The position numbers and the translations under genes were made by a program. A model generated the notes under the pieces. The model made no database searches. It was not told where the DNA came from and was given only the letters and a program-made list of their open reading frames with translations. Below are positions 1 to 11,650 of a stretch of 64,000 nt of DNA, one piece after another; the first letter of the stretch is position 1, and each line of letters opens with the position of its first letter. Where the stretch lies: contig JAJAGP010000043.1 of assembly GCA_025084515.1 (NCBI GenBank), positions 620,001 through 684,000 of the forward strand, written 5' to 3'. Origin of the DNA: Ancistrus triradiatus. Its lineage: Eukaryota > Chordata > Actinopteri > Siluriformes > Loricariidae.

Positions 1-790
1 CCACACCTGTTCTCATGGACATCACTTAAATAGGACCTGCCTGACAAAGTGAAGTACACCAAAAGATCCTTAAAAGTTACACATCATGCCGAGATCCAAA
101 GAAATTCAGGAAAAATTGAGAAAGAAAGTAATTGGAATCTATTAGTCTGGAAAGGGTTATAAAGCCATTTCTAAAGCTTTGGGACTCCAGCGAACCACAG
201 TGAGGGCCATTATCCACAAATGGCGAAGACATGGAACAGTGGTAAACCTTCCCAGGAGTGGCCGGTCGACAAAAATTACCAGTAGAAGAGGGCCGCACTG
301 ACTTATCCAAGAAGTCACAAAAGACCCCACAACAACATCCAAAGAACTGCAGGCCTCACTTGCCTCAGTTAAGGTCAGTGTTCATGCTGAAACGAGTTCT
401 GCAGCAGGACAATGATCCAAAACACACCTCTGAATGGCTGAAGAAAAACAAAATGAAGGCTTTGGAGTGGCCTAGTCAAAGTCCTAACCTGAATCCTATT
501 GAGATGCTGTGGCATGACCTTAAAAAGGCTGTTCGTGCTCGAAAACCTTCCAATGTAATTCAACCCCGAATTACAACAATTCTGCAAAGATGAGTGGCCA
601 AAATTCCTCCACAATGCTCTAAAAGACTCACTGCAAGTTATTGCAAATGCTTGGTTGCAGTTGGGTGACCCTTGGCAGCACTTTTTCACACAGGGCCATG
701 TAGGTTTGGATTTTTTCTCCCTTAATAATAAACAACTTCATTTAAAAACTGCATTCTTGAAGGGGGAAAACACTTTTTCACACCACTGTA
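1..790 (+). mobile_element. Tc1-like element, internally deleted, left end outside the window
   Basis: The right end at 759-788 reads, on the opposite strand, as the fish Tc1 terminus starting CAGTGGTGTGAAAAAGTG, followed by a TA at 789-790. A decayed transposase lies upstream of it. The left inverted repeat would fall before base 1. Terminal inverted repeats and TA target duplication are standard for this family. Confidence 0.85.
86..690 (+). pseudogene. Tc1-like transposase relic with the catalytic centre deleted
   Basis: The start at 86 opens MPRSKEIQEKLRKKVIGIY and then hits a TAG. It resumes as SGKGYKAISKALGLQRTTV, the N-terminal helix-turn-helix region of a Tc1 transposase, followed by the linker LPRSGRSTKIT. 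A later frame change occurs near 290. At about 385-392 the sequence jumps from the second DNA-binding half (SVHAE) straight to VLQQDNDPKHTS. This removes the first catalytic Asp and most of the core. The end holds the second Asp (DNDPKH), then EWPSQSPNLNPIEMLW with its Glu, then a decayed C-terminus. A product could not catalyse transposition. The N-terminal HTH is itself interrupted, so it is not a clean DNA-binding derivative. Confidence 0.88.
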
Positions 791-2521
791 CCTATTCTTG
801 TGAAAATACCCTTTATGTTTACATTACAGTAGCCTAAAATTCTATGTGACAAATGGTATTGTCTGGTCAATGTCCATTTCGGTCAAGGTCCTGTTTTATA
901 GAAGCTAATGAAGTTTTGACACTGCGCATACCTGTAGAGTGTATTCATTACTATTCCTATAATCTGCATGACAACTTGAATCATGGACTTTCCTCAAGAG
1001 TCACCTGACCTAATCTACATCAAGCACTCCATCAGCAAAGACCAGCATATGTTGGAAGCTTGTATGCTGGACAGTTGGCACAATCACAAGTTCCATGTTC
1101 CATAAGTCCAAGTTGGTTTATGCTGGTTAGTGCTGGTCTGGTGATGGTTCAGCTGGTCGACTCCAATGGTTTGCTGGTGAGGCTGGTTGACAAGCATTTT
1201 CAGAAGAGATTTATATGAAACCCATGCATAAATACGCACATGCATGCAATCGGTCCTCCTAAAAGCCTGTTCTTTTGATAAAGACAAATGTGGAGAGTGG
1301 TAGTTTTTGTCAATGGGGGTCATATGATATACTGTAATACGAGGTATTACGATGTATCATTAGTTTTATGGCTTGGCTCAAAGCCAACTCTACATACGCT
1401 TGGCATTACGCCATCCATTTCACCTGCTGCCATATGTACAGCACAACTGGCCAGCTTGTGTTACGTGATGATGATTTATTTTATGTCAGCCATGCACTTT
1501 GGCTTTTGTCTTTCTCCATAATCATGTTACATCTTTTATGATTTTCATATTTGACATTCATTGATTTCCATTTGCTGAGATTTTGAAAAATGTTTGTTTG
1601 GAAATCCTACTAGCAACTAACTTGTCGTCTATTACCTGGCCTACAAACCTAAGGGGACACGGTTAGCAGGTGAAGCGTGTATGTTATTCGCTACGGAAAC
1701 TAATTTAACAAATGGTTGGCAAGCTAACACCCCCAAAACCTGTTTGGAACAGGATAAGAGCATACATCAATGCATGCCAGTGCTGCCATTTTGTTTGTTA
1801 TTACAGTTTAAAGGTGAATGGCTACCTCTATAATGTTGATTACCTAAGGCTACAGTGCATGAATAGCAATTTGCACCATTATGAAGTTACAAAATCACCT
1901 TTGTGAAGCTACAAGTAACTAATCAGCAGCTTGCCATCGAGCAATAACCATCAAATCAGGTAATCAAATTGAGATAATGGAACAGCTGGACCATATGTAA
2001 TATGTCTTTACTTCTTGTGAGCCTGTGTGCAGAAAGCACTTATCCCTTTGCCCCATCTCGTGTTGCAGTAATAATGGCTGCATTGTGATTACCTGCAGTC
2101 CGTGCACAGGTGGAACACCTTGTTTCCCCCGGCTTCCCTCCCCCGTCTCTATGCTCCTCTCCCTCACCTGCCTGTGGGAGCACTGAGGCCGGCGTGTCAT
2201 TCAATCCATCTGGCCTCATGTGACTTTCATTGCACCTGCCTACTCTGGTGTGTTTACTGGTCTCACGGGGACTGTACATCAGCTAAGGGTAAACAAGGAA
2301 AGAAGTACACCAAAAGATTGGATGCTTAGATTAAGAAAGAGCCTCAAAGCTTGGAAAAAATATAAACAGAGATGAAAAGACGGGTCGGTTATGTTCAGAG
2401 CAGTATGTATACCAGAAATGAGACATAATGAATACTGACAAATGGAGGCATACATCTTGTACTGGTATACAGGTTCTGGACAATTGTCACTTACCGGCTC
2501 AACCACCACCTCTTTTCCGTA
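791..2521. other. Intronic sequence with no recognised gene
   Basis: Apart from the gctggt stretch I recognise nothing. The block at 836-900 is similar, in reverse orientation, to about 32050-32135, so it is probably an old unnamed interspersed repeat. A GC-richer patch at 2100-2270 has short open frames on both strands but no family resemblance. Confidence 0.4.
1048..1200. repeat. Degenerate GCTGGT-rich minisatellite-like stretch
   Basis: The hexamer gctggt or close variants recur many times (for example near 1121, 1131, 1150 and 1182). Teleost genomes carry a known interspersed repeat built from such gctggt/accagc units. The copy is short and imperfect. Confidence 0.5.
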
Positions 2522-2693
2522 TACAGCATTTAGCAGACGCTTATCCAGATCGACTTATAACTGCTACAGTCTTACAATCCAAGCAGCCATGTGTTAATGT
2601 TGGACCCAACAGTGGCAACTTGGAAAAGGTGGGATGAACTCTGGACCTTCTGATCCATAGGCCAGTACATTAACTGCTAGGCCACCACAGTCC
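2522..2693 (-). mobile_element. tRNA-derived SINE (V-SINE-like core), diverged
   Basis: Read on the minus strand, a tRNA-like head (GTGGTGGCCTAGCAGTTAA, A-box-like) is followed by a degenerate B box. Then comes the fish core that ends TAAGCGTCTGCTAAATGC. These are the marks of the SINE family seen at about a dozen other places in this window. It lacks a clean B box and a clear target duplication. Confidence 0.75.
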
Positions 2694-3354
2694 AGACTGG
2701 GACACATTCCCATTCCCTTTGACATTGTCTGCCTTCTGCAGAGACCCTCTAAGAATAAAATGAGCTGCTTTTTGTAGCATGGGCTGATTTTGGATCAGGT
2801 CATATCGTGATGTTGAAAATAAAAATGACATTGACATTCCATGTCTGCATTATAACCATAATCCTTTCTTAGGGTTGTTCCAGTTGATGTCTACCTTGTT
2901 AAGAATTTGAGTGTATTTGTTTTGAGCCGAGTTTGAATATGCAAACGTTTGCAAATGGGGCTGGAGAAAAACACAGTATGGCTTGTGGCACAGACCAAAA
3001 ATAAATGTGCAGATTTTTGCAAATGATGTTCACCGAATGCTTTTTTGTTTCAAATCAATAAGAGCAAATTGTCCAGCTCGTTTCGATCGCAATTGAGAAA
3101 CCGCCTAAATTGCACAAAAATCAATTGAAGGTTTGGAAAGTAATCTGCGATGTATATTAAAAAATGGAAAATGTAATAAAAAGCACTTTTGTGGGTTTCA
3201 TTTTATAATCTAGATCTCAGTGAGTGAAAGCAGCAGAGAGTATGTGAATTTTACTTTAGAAGCATTTGTTACCAAAGATCTGTGCATTTAGAGCTAATTA
3301 CAAGTTAACTATCTGAACTTTTTTGTTATTTTTGGATGGAATGCCGAGCATATA
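2694..3354. other. Unrecognised AT-rich intronic sequence
   Basis: I see no coding frame, no clear terminal repeat and no microsatellite. It lies between a SINE and a Tigger-like MITE. Confidence 0.35.
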
Positions 3355-3735
3355 CAGGTGATCCCTGATTTACAATGGGGTTATGTTCTGATAAACCCAT
3401 CGTCAAGCGATTGTATCACAAACCAAGGAGTTTAATAAATACTGTATATGCTTAAAACACTTACATTAACCTACATTTGGGCAAAATCATTAACACAAAG
3501 CCTATTTTATAATTAAGTGTTGAATATCTCATGTAAAAGGTTAGTCCATGGGCAGACTGAGGGCTGCTGCCTGGTTGCCAAGCATCTGCGGGAGAGTATC
3601 GTACTGTGTATCGCTTGCCCATAGGAAAAATCGAAACTTAAAATACAGAATGCTGAATATGCATTTGTGTATATAATCAGATTCCTATTGTAAAGTCAAA
3701 TAACGTAAAACAAACCATCATAATCCGAGGAGCTG
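3355..3735. mobile_element. Tigger/pogo-like MITE, about 381 bp
   Basis: The left end CAGGTGATCCCTGATTTAC faces a right end whose complement is CAGCTCCTCGGATTATGATG. Each is flanked by TA (3353-3354 and 3736-3737). The internal sequence (cttacattaacctaca, then aaaatcattaacac) recurs at 29.3, 21.2, 21.8 and 51.3 kb. There is no coding capacity. The assignment rests on the TA target and on end sequences resembling Tigger ends. Confidence 0.65.
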
Positions 3736-5537
3736 TACTGAAAATCAGCCAGTTTGTCTGATATGTCCACAGTGACTGACATAGCTTTCATATTTCTTTC
3801 ATTTTACCCCATCTTATCCTTTTCATGGTCACAGGGGCCTACAGAGCCTATCCAGGGAATTCACTTGGTACAAAACATGTACCCTGAATGGAGTACCAGT
3901 CTGTCACAGGACTGGATAGGGGTTGTTGTTGCAATATCATGGTATGACCCCCTCCCTCAGACACTGTCATTGATGCCTACAGGATGCCTGATCTGACTGG
4001 AAGGTACTGCTGGGACTCAAACCTGGGTCATGGTGGTGGTGGGCTAGTGACAGTTAAGTGGTTCCCAAACTGGTTTCCTTGGAGCCCCTAAGAAAAGCAT
4101 CTAAGAAGAGTATCTAAGAAAAACTGCCCCCAGCCTAGATACATAGATACATAGACCAAAAGAATAAAGTGATTCATTGCAAATCTTTATTGGCAAACAT
4201 TTACAGAAACGATAGCTTTTTCTTGTTTCCTATAATATTTTTTACTCCTTTTTTCATTTTGGCTCCTTTTCTCTATTCAAGACAGCTAAATATAAGGCTA
4301 AAATCAAATGTAAGCTCATTAACTATCTTTTTAAGTAATTTTATATACAGATATTTTTTTCCATTGAGTGTTGTTTTAATTTTATTTATGTTCAAATTGT
4401 ATTTTGAAAAACTCAGAGCACCTCAGGGCAGACAAAGTCTTGTGGACCCTCTGAGATGTTTGGCACCCCCATCCCAACCAACACACACACCCCCGAGGAG
4501 CGTATGGATCCCAGGTTGGAAACCATGGACGTAGACAACTAGGCCGAGCACTTATGCCCCCAGAGCCCATCCTGGACTTCCTTGTTCACAGCCGAAAGAG
4601 TACCCTGGAAGGGACACCAGTCCATAACAAGGCTCAGCAGGGGTTACTGTTGCAGTGCTGGGGATGATCCCCACTGTCCAGCGTCTTGCTCTGTGTAATA
4701 CCCGACCTGTTGGTATCATCAGGGCTTAAACCCATGTCATCATGCTGGCAGTCTAGTGAATTGCCTGTTCATCACTTCTGCTGTTTCTACAATATTTAAA
4801 TTCTAAAATATCTTTGTTAATAAAATAAATCTACACTGGCTGTTATGGTTCAAACTGCTACACCAGTTGTCTACTGTACATGTGGCTTATTTTCTCCCAG
4901 ATTAGACTCTTCTGCTGGTGTTCTGGCAGTACTGCATCACAACAAACACATATTGTTGAGAAATCAGCAGTGCTGTAAAAATAGGGTTAAATACGTATTT
5001 AACAACTTACATCGCCTCGCTTGAGCATTTTTCATCTGTTTACCGTCTCAGTCTCTTTGTTCTCGGCTGTGCCATCTCTTGCTTCCCAGCGTTGCTTGCC
5101 CTGGGGATATTTTTACGCAGCTAATGATTTGTGTGATGTTCCGTCGCCCTTGAGCAAGGAGCAACTGAGTCAACGCGACACATGTGACAACATGCAAGCA
5201 ACACTATCTCCTTTTTCATACAGTCACAGTGTCGGAAGAATTCTGCGTCACTGATCTTGGAACAGATGCACATTTTCACTAGTGTCAACGGATTGAATAT
5301 GGATAGTAATTAGCGACATTTTAGCAGAAAGAGAGGGACTGCAAGCAAGGCCAGAATGTGTTCTACATACAGACAAGTGTGAATTTTAGCTAGAATATAT
5401 GAAGAAAGAGAGTTAAAGGGGAATCCCAGAGAATATAAAGAGAAGCTACAAAATCATGCTTGTACCCATGACTTAGGATTGATACAATTAAGATAATCCA
5501 TATCTGGTTTGTGTTAATGTCTGTTTGCTTAGATGAT
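3736..5537. other. Intronic sequence with fragments of common fish repeats
   Basis: Around 3800-4010 and 4560-4740 are diverged pieces of the repeat with the theme 'ccagggaattca ... ccagtctgtcacag', also seen near 28.6 and 35.3 kb. Phrases such as gggactcaaacctggg look like tRNA-derived SINE heads. Otherwise nothing is recognised. Confidence 0.4.
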
Positions 5538-6203
5538 GCACTATATTGGCAAAAGTTTGTGGACACCCAAAAAATTAGCGCCAACACATTGATAGTAGTA
5601 TGGAGTTTCTCCACTACCTTTGCTGCTACAAAAGCCTTTGTTCTTCTAAAAGGGTTTTCCACTAGATTTTGGAACATGACTGTGAGGTCATGTTGCATTT
5701 TCAAGGTGTCTGATGGCATTCTGTGCAAGCCAGCCAAGTTCTCAATCAAAGTTGGAAAACCAATTCTCTATGAACTTTGTTTAAGGACAGAAAGTTGTCA
5801 AACTGGCTTGTTGGAAGTGGAAACCCATAAATCATGTTGAGAGTCACTTGGGTATTTGGTACAACCAACTCTACTGCCACTGTTTGTCTACATTTACATG
5901 AATGGCCTTTAGCAGACACCAGTATTCAGAGTGACTTACTACTGATACAATCCTGCAATCCAAGCAGTTGTGGAGTTAAAGGTCTTGCTCAAGGAGTGGC
6001 AGCTTAGCAGAGATGGGATTCGAACCCAGGACCTTCTGGTTTACAGTCTAGTACCTTAACCACTAGGCCACCACAGTCCCAGAAGCTCCCCCAATCCACA
6101 AATATACTCATTTATTTTGTGTCTGTGTTACAAGTGAGTGTTGCTGAAATAGCAGACCTAAATAATCCAAAGGGTGTCCACAAAATTTTGTCTACATAAT
6201 GTA
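5538..6203 (-). mobile_element. Tc1/mariner relic with a SINE nested inside
   Basis: The left terminus cactatattggcaaaagttt continues to gtggacaccc. The right terminus, on the complement, reads tagacaaaattttgtggaca, so the ends form imperfect inverted repeats. Between them, minus-strand sequence near 5640-5690 resembles the 3' coding end of a fish Tc1-type element (the part before the right terminus), but no transposase frame is intact. A SINE interrupts it at 5889-6080. Confidence 0.7.
5889..6080 (-). mobile_element. tRNA-derived SINE inserted in a Tc1 relic
   Basis: On the minus strand the order is GGGACTGTGGTGGCCTAGTG (A-box region), then GGTTCGAATCCC-type B box near 6020-6033, then the conserved fish core with TCTGCTAAAGGCC, then a short tail. 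The head is close to the family consensus, so this copy is fairly well kept. It lies inside the Tc1 relic and is therefore younger. Confidence 0.85.
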
Positions 6204-7118
6204 CATCCTCGGTGTAGTTACTCTGGAGATCGCACAAGCTTAGGGTTTACCTTCACTACGCATCTGATGACCAGTATCTTTAGGTACATGACATAAAACA
6301 AATCCTAAGAGAGAGTGAAGCAATGCAGGCCAAGCTTGAATTACGATATGCATTTAACTGACAGTGAAAGGCCTTTTTCATGTTCGTTCATATTTAAAAG
6401 TCTGTTCAGGCCATCGTTCACAGCCTCGCTTCCAGGAAATTGTCCTTGTCAGTTAAAAGAAGCTGCTCTCTGCTCGCACTCAAATGATATTAATTTTTTT
6501 GTTATGTTTTTCAAATTGCCTGAAGGCACGAGCAGGCTCCAGGGGCTTCATTTGGGAAAATAGCCAAATGTATAGGAGTTTCAGTATTCATTTTATTACC
6601 TAGATTTTCTAACATTTTACACTCCATATTAGGAGGTAATGAGCAACTGCTTTTCCGGAAAAAAATAGCTTAGACAAGACCTTAACAAAAGATGGTCTCT
6701 GTAGAATGTGTAGAATTACACACGCATAAATTGCATTGTTGTGTGTTAATGTGCATACTGAATATTTATTTGTTCTTTGTTTGTGCCTACTAATTTTTTA
6801 TAGATATTTTCTGAGCAATGCTCGTTTTGTAAAGTGTCCTTGGGATATTCTAATTATTATAATTATTATTATAATCTATTTTTTATGAATGCGTTTGTGT
6901 GTTGCTGGTCATCTCTATGACGAATGATGGGAAAGTGATCATCTATTGGCTTCCAGTCATTGAGGCTATTGGTAGAATTCGCACTCTATGTCTCCAGACG
7001 ATATGGTATTCAGCACACTGGAGCCCCACTAGGTGACCTTTTTGACCTTGTGGGGGTATTTGACAAGAAGGTACTGGTTGTGTCCTGAAACCTGGGCTGT
7101 ACTTTCCAGGAGGTGCTC
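6204..7118. other. Unrecognised intronic sequence
   Basis: I see no coding frame or element ends. There is a short (ATT)n-like stretch at 6850-6875. Confidence 0.35.
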
Positions 7119-7253
7119 CACTTACAGCATTGAGCAGACGCCCTTCCAGAGCTGAGCAGTTGAGGGTTAAGGGTTGTGTTCGAAGGGCTCGGCTTGGCAG
7201 AGCCAAGATTTAAGCTGGTGACAATCTGAATAGTTACCACTGAGCCACCACTG
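7119..7253 (-). mobile_element. Strongly diverged SINE of the same family
   Basis: The pattern cagcattgagcagacgccct, then gagggttaagggttgtgttc, then ccactgagccaccactg follows the minus-strand order of the other SINE copies, with a deletion in the middle. Confidence 0.55.
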
Positions 7254-7650
7254 ACTGAAAGGCTGCAAATGGTAATTCCCTTACCCATACGCTGAGTCGT
7301 TGTACCGTTTCAATTGTAATGATAATGGATGCAGAGAGAATAAAACACTTTTTGTTCTTTGTTAGCACTTCATTAATTTGCATGGGGTGTACCTACTCGC
7401 TGGGGTATTCCATACTCTGCTCCACGATAGAGCCAGTCTGTTTTGTATTTGCCTAGTCTCCATGAAGGAGACTGTTTTTGTTTTGTTTTTTGCTTTGTTT
7501 TTAGCTTTTTGTTACAAAAATTGAAAAGAGCTTAACTGTTTTCCGTTGGGTACAGAGGTTATGATTAGAATCTTATTTATCTGGAAATGAAGGGAAACAG
7601 GTTGAAGCGATTTTGTGACACCTGCTAAAACAAGCATTAGACATTGCGCA

Positions 7651-7652
7651 GT

Positions 7653-7696
<44 letters not shown>

Positions 7697-7699
7697 GTC
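7651..7699. repeat. (GT)n microsatellite
   Basis: About 49 bp of nearly pure GT with one gtat and one gcgt interruption. Confidence 0.97.
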
Positions 7700-7929
7700 A
7701 TCTGTAGTCTGATCACTTGCTTGTTGCTCTCTCTTGCTCGTGCTCTCACTCCCTGCATCTGTTTGTTCAAACATTAGAGTGTAATTACTTCTCAGAAATA
7801 ATTGTTTTCTTAATTGCTGCTATCATAATTGGCGTCGGGTACTGGGCTTGCTCCCTAACTGTGTTTAGAGCTATAAAGGGACCCCGCTAAGGGAATAAGA
7901 GCCAGTCAGTCAAGTGTTGATGAAGGACA

Positions 7930-7984
<55 letters not shown>
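7930..7984. repeat. Compound (GT)n(GA)n microsatellite
   Basis: About 24 bp of GT run directly into about 31 bp of GA. The purine-rich half could form triplex-type structures. Confidence 0.97.
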
Positions 7985-7987
<3 letters not shown>

Positions 7988-8354
7988 GGCGGGGGTCTTT
8001 GAGTAATGTGTCCACAGCCTCAGGAATTGGAGTTTGCCTGGCTGTCACATTGACACTGACTTATTCATGATAAACACCCTACTGTGCTCGTCTCCACTGA
8101 AAGGTCTCCTGTACTAAATAAAATGAAATGAGAAAAAAAAGATAACAGCAGAACAAATAGCAACAGGACAAAATGAAGTATTTTTTATCACTACTACGAC
8201 ATATATAAGAAATAAATAAGCACCTAAATACTGGCAGATCTAGATAATACCACAACTAAATAGACGGCAAAGATGGCAGAACTTAAGTCAGATGGGACAA
8301 CAGGCTAAAAAAAGAATTTCCTGGTTGGGATTTCCTGGTTCCATTCTCTAAAAG

Positions 8355-8995
8355 AAATCAATGGTAAGGGAATCTGTTCGAGTCAATCCAAGTACAGGAG
8401 CAGAAAGAAGCACTTACAGACTGGTCGGGTATGCAAAGCAAAAATTCGGCTGGTGCAGGGGTCCATCAGAAGAAGACCTTACCTTTGCGACCTATGAATA
8501 TGCAACTCAACACTTGGACAAGCCAGAATGCATTCTGGATGAAACGAACTACATATGGAGCTCTAAACTACATTTAAGTGTAACTAGAGATTACATTATG
8601 AACGTGGAGCAGCAATTCAAGAAAACAAATAATACTCTGCCAATTTTTAAGCATGCAGGTGGATCTGTTATGACTAGAAATATTGTGTGGCTAGGTGAAA
8701 AAGTGGATTTTAATAAATAGTAAGGTATCATAAAAGCCAGTAACCTACAGTCAATGAGGAAATTAAGCTAAAAATCGTTTAGGTTTAAAGAAGGTTTATC
8801 AAGGACATCCATTAAATTCACTTCGTACTACTAATAGAAACAAAGATTAAGGTGTTTGAATGGCCTTCACTGTCTCTGGAGTTCTCTCATTAAACATTAA
8901 ACACAGAAGTTCCAAAGTGTTCTGCAAAGCAGAGGAAAATAGCTGGCTACAAGAAGCACTTGGAGGTTTTCTGCCAAGTTCAGCAAATAAAAAGT
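8355..8995 (+). pseudogene. Decayed Tc1-like transposase
   Basis: An open stretch of 119 codons at 8361-8720 carries ATQHLDKPECILDETNYIW, which corresponds to the region around the first catalytic Asp. It continues to NTLPIFKHAGGSVM, matching the Tc1 signature usually read as TVKHGGGSVM. Further on, 8852-8880 reads VFEWPSLS, the remains of the block that normally carries the catalytic Glu; the NPIE part is lost. Near 8935-8995 a C-terminal block (RKIAGYKKHLEV) is recognisable. The Asp-Asn-Asp block is missing. A possible right terminus is gggtgctcaaaacttttgct at 9087-9106. Confidence 0.72.
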
Positions 8996-9106
8996 AATGG
9001 TGCATTAGCTGTTAAATGATATATTTAACTTATGGTCTTAACTTGTTTTCTTTCCGAAAATCAGCAAGCCACGTAATTCAACCCTTGGGTGCTCAAAACT
9101 TTTGCT

Positions 9107-10410
9107 CCAGACTCTCCGCGACATTTGTCTCCGATGGCCGGTAAAGGTGCTGACAGGCTCCACTTTCAAAACTAGTCTCTATGCACACACATCCCATCTG
9201 TCTCTAACTCTTTTACTGTCCCAGGCTTGGCCTTTGCCCTGTTTGTGGTCGTATCTTATTTCACCACAGGCCGGACGTGCAGCCGCAGCGTAACCGCCTT
9301 CACAACGTGATGGATGTGGCAGAGCTTGCCACATCACTCTCACCTTACTCCATCTCCCCACAGAGTCTGCACAGCAGCCGCCTTCCGTAATACCTGTCCG
9401 TGTGTGGGATAATGGTGGGTGTCTGTCTCTCGGATTTCAGCTCGGATGAGACAAAATAATTTGCCCCTGCTGCGCTATCTGAAAGTGAGAGGTAACATTT
9501 CATCTAGGAACATTTAAACCCTGGCAAAGATGAAGATGAATGACATTTTCCTTTCTCCCATCTACTGACCTAGATCGTCGGGAGAAGACGATATAATGAT
9601 TCGGCGGCGCTCGCAAGAGCGGTTATCAGTGTGTAAGTTGATCATAATTTGATTGAGGTGTTGAGATGATTTAGTTAGGAGCATAACACGTGCTGTGGTG
9701 TCATTCCCTCCCACAGCCTGGCTTGCGCTGACCGATATCGGCGCAGGGTTTTCTACGTGCTCGAGTGCCAGAAAACTGTATTATGTGATTAGTGATATCC
9801 CTTCGGAGCCAGGGTGTTTAAACCCATCACTTCTGCTGACTCTTAGGCTTCCATCACTTCAGACTCCCGTCGGTGTGACAAGGGCTGTCACCTACTGACA
9901 TTAGTGGGTCAATTGTCAGCTTGGCTATTTTCAGTCACACTGGGTCCTTCTTAGTCCGTGTAAAGTAGTGGCTGCTGCCACTGGCCAGTGATTGACGACT
10001 GGCAGGACACACGAAGAGGACAAAAGATAGTGTTCCTTCCACACAAGGTGTTCATATCAAATCAGGTGTAATGCGAGTATGAGTCGAAGCCAGACCGTGT
10101 GGGAGTTGAAAAAAGAGCGCAAGTAGTCTGCATTATTGTGTCTTGGAAGCCACTTGAAAGCTTTATGAGTGTTGCTTGCTACTTGCTGATCAGGTTGCAC
10201 TACTGTTAATGGATAGGTTCCGAGGAAGGCATCAACGGAACTGACACACAACACACTAAACACCTGCAACTTAATATGTCGGTTATTTATTATTCAACAG
10301 CAGTGCATGGGACTTAATAAAGTAATAGTCAGGATGGATGAGGACCGCGCCTATGTCATCTGTTACGCTGGACAACAAAAAAGTGAGATTGTGATAATGT
10401 CAAGCTGAAG
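9107..10410. other. Non-repetitive intronic sequence, partly GC-richer
   Basis: 9240-9400 and 9560-9640 are richer in CpG than the flanks (for example gattcggcggcgctcgcaag). I see no exon with convincing splice sites or family resemblance. Possible conserved non-coding DNA, unproven. Confidence 0.3.
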
Positions 10411-10414
10411 TCAA

Positions 10415-11650
10415 AGGAAATTCAGATTTGCTGTGTCATGTAGGAATTTGTTGAATTTAACTACCTTAAATTGCATGATGTTTAATAACCTAATGGTGCT
10501 GAGTTTTTGCAGCTGGTTTTCATTTTTACCCAGCACCTGGTACCTGTGTCCAACTATAGTCGGCCAGCGTCGATGGATTCCAATTGCCCTGCTACTATTT
10601 TCCCATGGTCGCATTGTCTTGGTGAAACCTTTAAAACCATGTATGTAACCGATTGCTCCAAGATCAGCAAGAAAGAAGTCCAAGTGTTAATGGAGAAAAT
10701 GTATTTTCAGTGACGTGTTGTGCTTAGTGTAGCTGGTGTTCTGCAGTTGCCAAGAAAATTCTCAACGGCATCCTCAAATGCCTTCCATACTATTTTCTCT
10801 GACCCCATTAGCAAATCTTTGAGCTCCCTGTCATTGATGACCTGTCTGAGGTGTCAATAAAAATTCCTGCCTTAATCTTGGCATCAGTTATCTCAAATAA
10901 TGAAAGTCTGAATATTCTTTTATTGCTTTCACAAGTTTTTCATCAGTCTGAGATTATTTTGAAGAGGTTGCAAATTGTCTTTGTTGGGATGATAAGTGGT
11001 TTGTTCAGCATACCTTTTGGAAGAAAATGCTTACGTACACAGTTCTGTTTACTGTAATGTGACTCTTTAGTATGGCCGTCTCATTCATAAGAACAACTGT
11101 ACGTTGTGTATCCAAGCTGCATTCCCAGATTCAGTGCCAAATACAGTTAGATCATCACAGATGTTCCAGTCATAATTGTTGTACTGTATGTGTCTCAACA
11201 ACTTTGCATGATATTGTAGTTTTAATTTGTGTGTACGGTGTACTGCATAGCCAGTCGGTATTGAAAGCTGGACATTGCCATTGTATAATGGGACAGCTTT
11301 CAGGTTTAGCTTTGCCAACCCAAAGCCATGAACATACAGAAATGATTGTCAGGGCACAAACAGTTGTCAACTTGTACAGATGTTTGTCTTGACGGTTCTG
11401 AAAGATAGAAATTTTTGTACCTGGTGACAGCAAACCCATTCATTTCAATATAGAACTAAGTAGTTCTGCGTCCTGGTCCCTGGCCAGGTCATTTATTCTG
11501 GCTGTGTTGTTAGATGAGGATAATGAGGCATAAAGGGTTCAACATCTGAATGAGTGTGATTTCCTACATCTGGTTAAAGCGTTGTGGCATCTTCATATGC
11601 CTCATCAAGGTTCCATGTGTCTGGTGGCTTTGGTACTGACAAACTGTCAT
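10415..11650 (-). pseudogene. Decayed copy of an uncharacterised multi-copy ORF family of fish and invertebrates
   Basis: On the minus strand the following blocks occur in order, in changing frames: RINDLARDQDAELL near 11.48 kb, GLLSPGTKISIFQNRQDK near 11.40 kb, LNLKAVPLYNGN then IPTGYAVH near 11.28 kb, IQYNNYDWNICDDLTV near 11.17 kb, LGYTTYSCSYE-DGHTKESHY near 11.09 kb, DAKIKAGIFID near 10.86 kb, TSLKIHFLHHLDFF near 10.68 kb, and GFTKTMRPWE near 10.60 kb. I know these motifs as a conserved series (NLLSPGTK, SLKAVLLHNGN, WxICGDLKV, GYTKYCCFLCEWDS, SLKIHFLHSHLDFF) from repeated, unnamed proteins in fish, Hydra and insects. Its biochemical role is unknown to me. Several stops and frameshifts make this a dead copy. 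Its high copy number in those genomes suggests a mobile element, but I saw no flanking terminal repeats. Confidence 0.68.
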
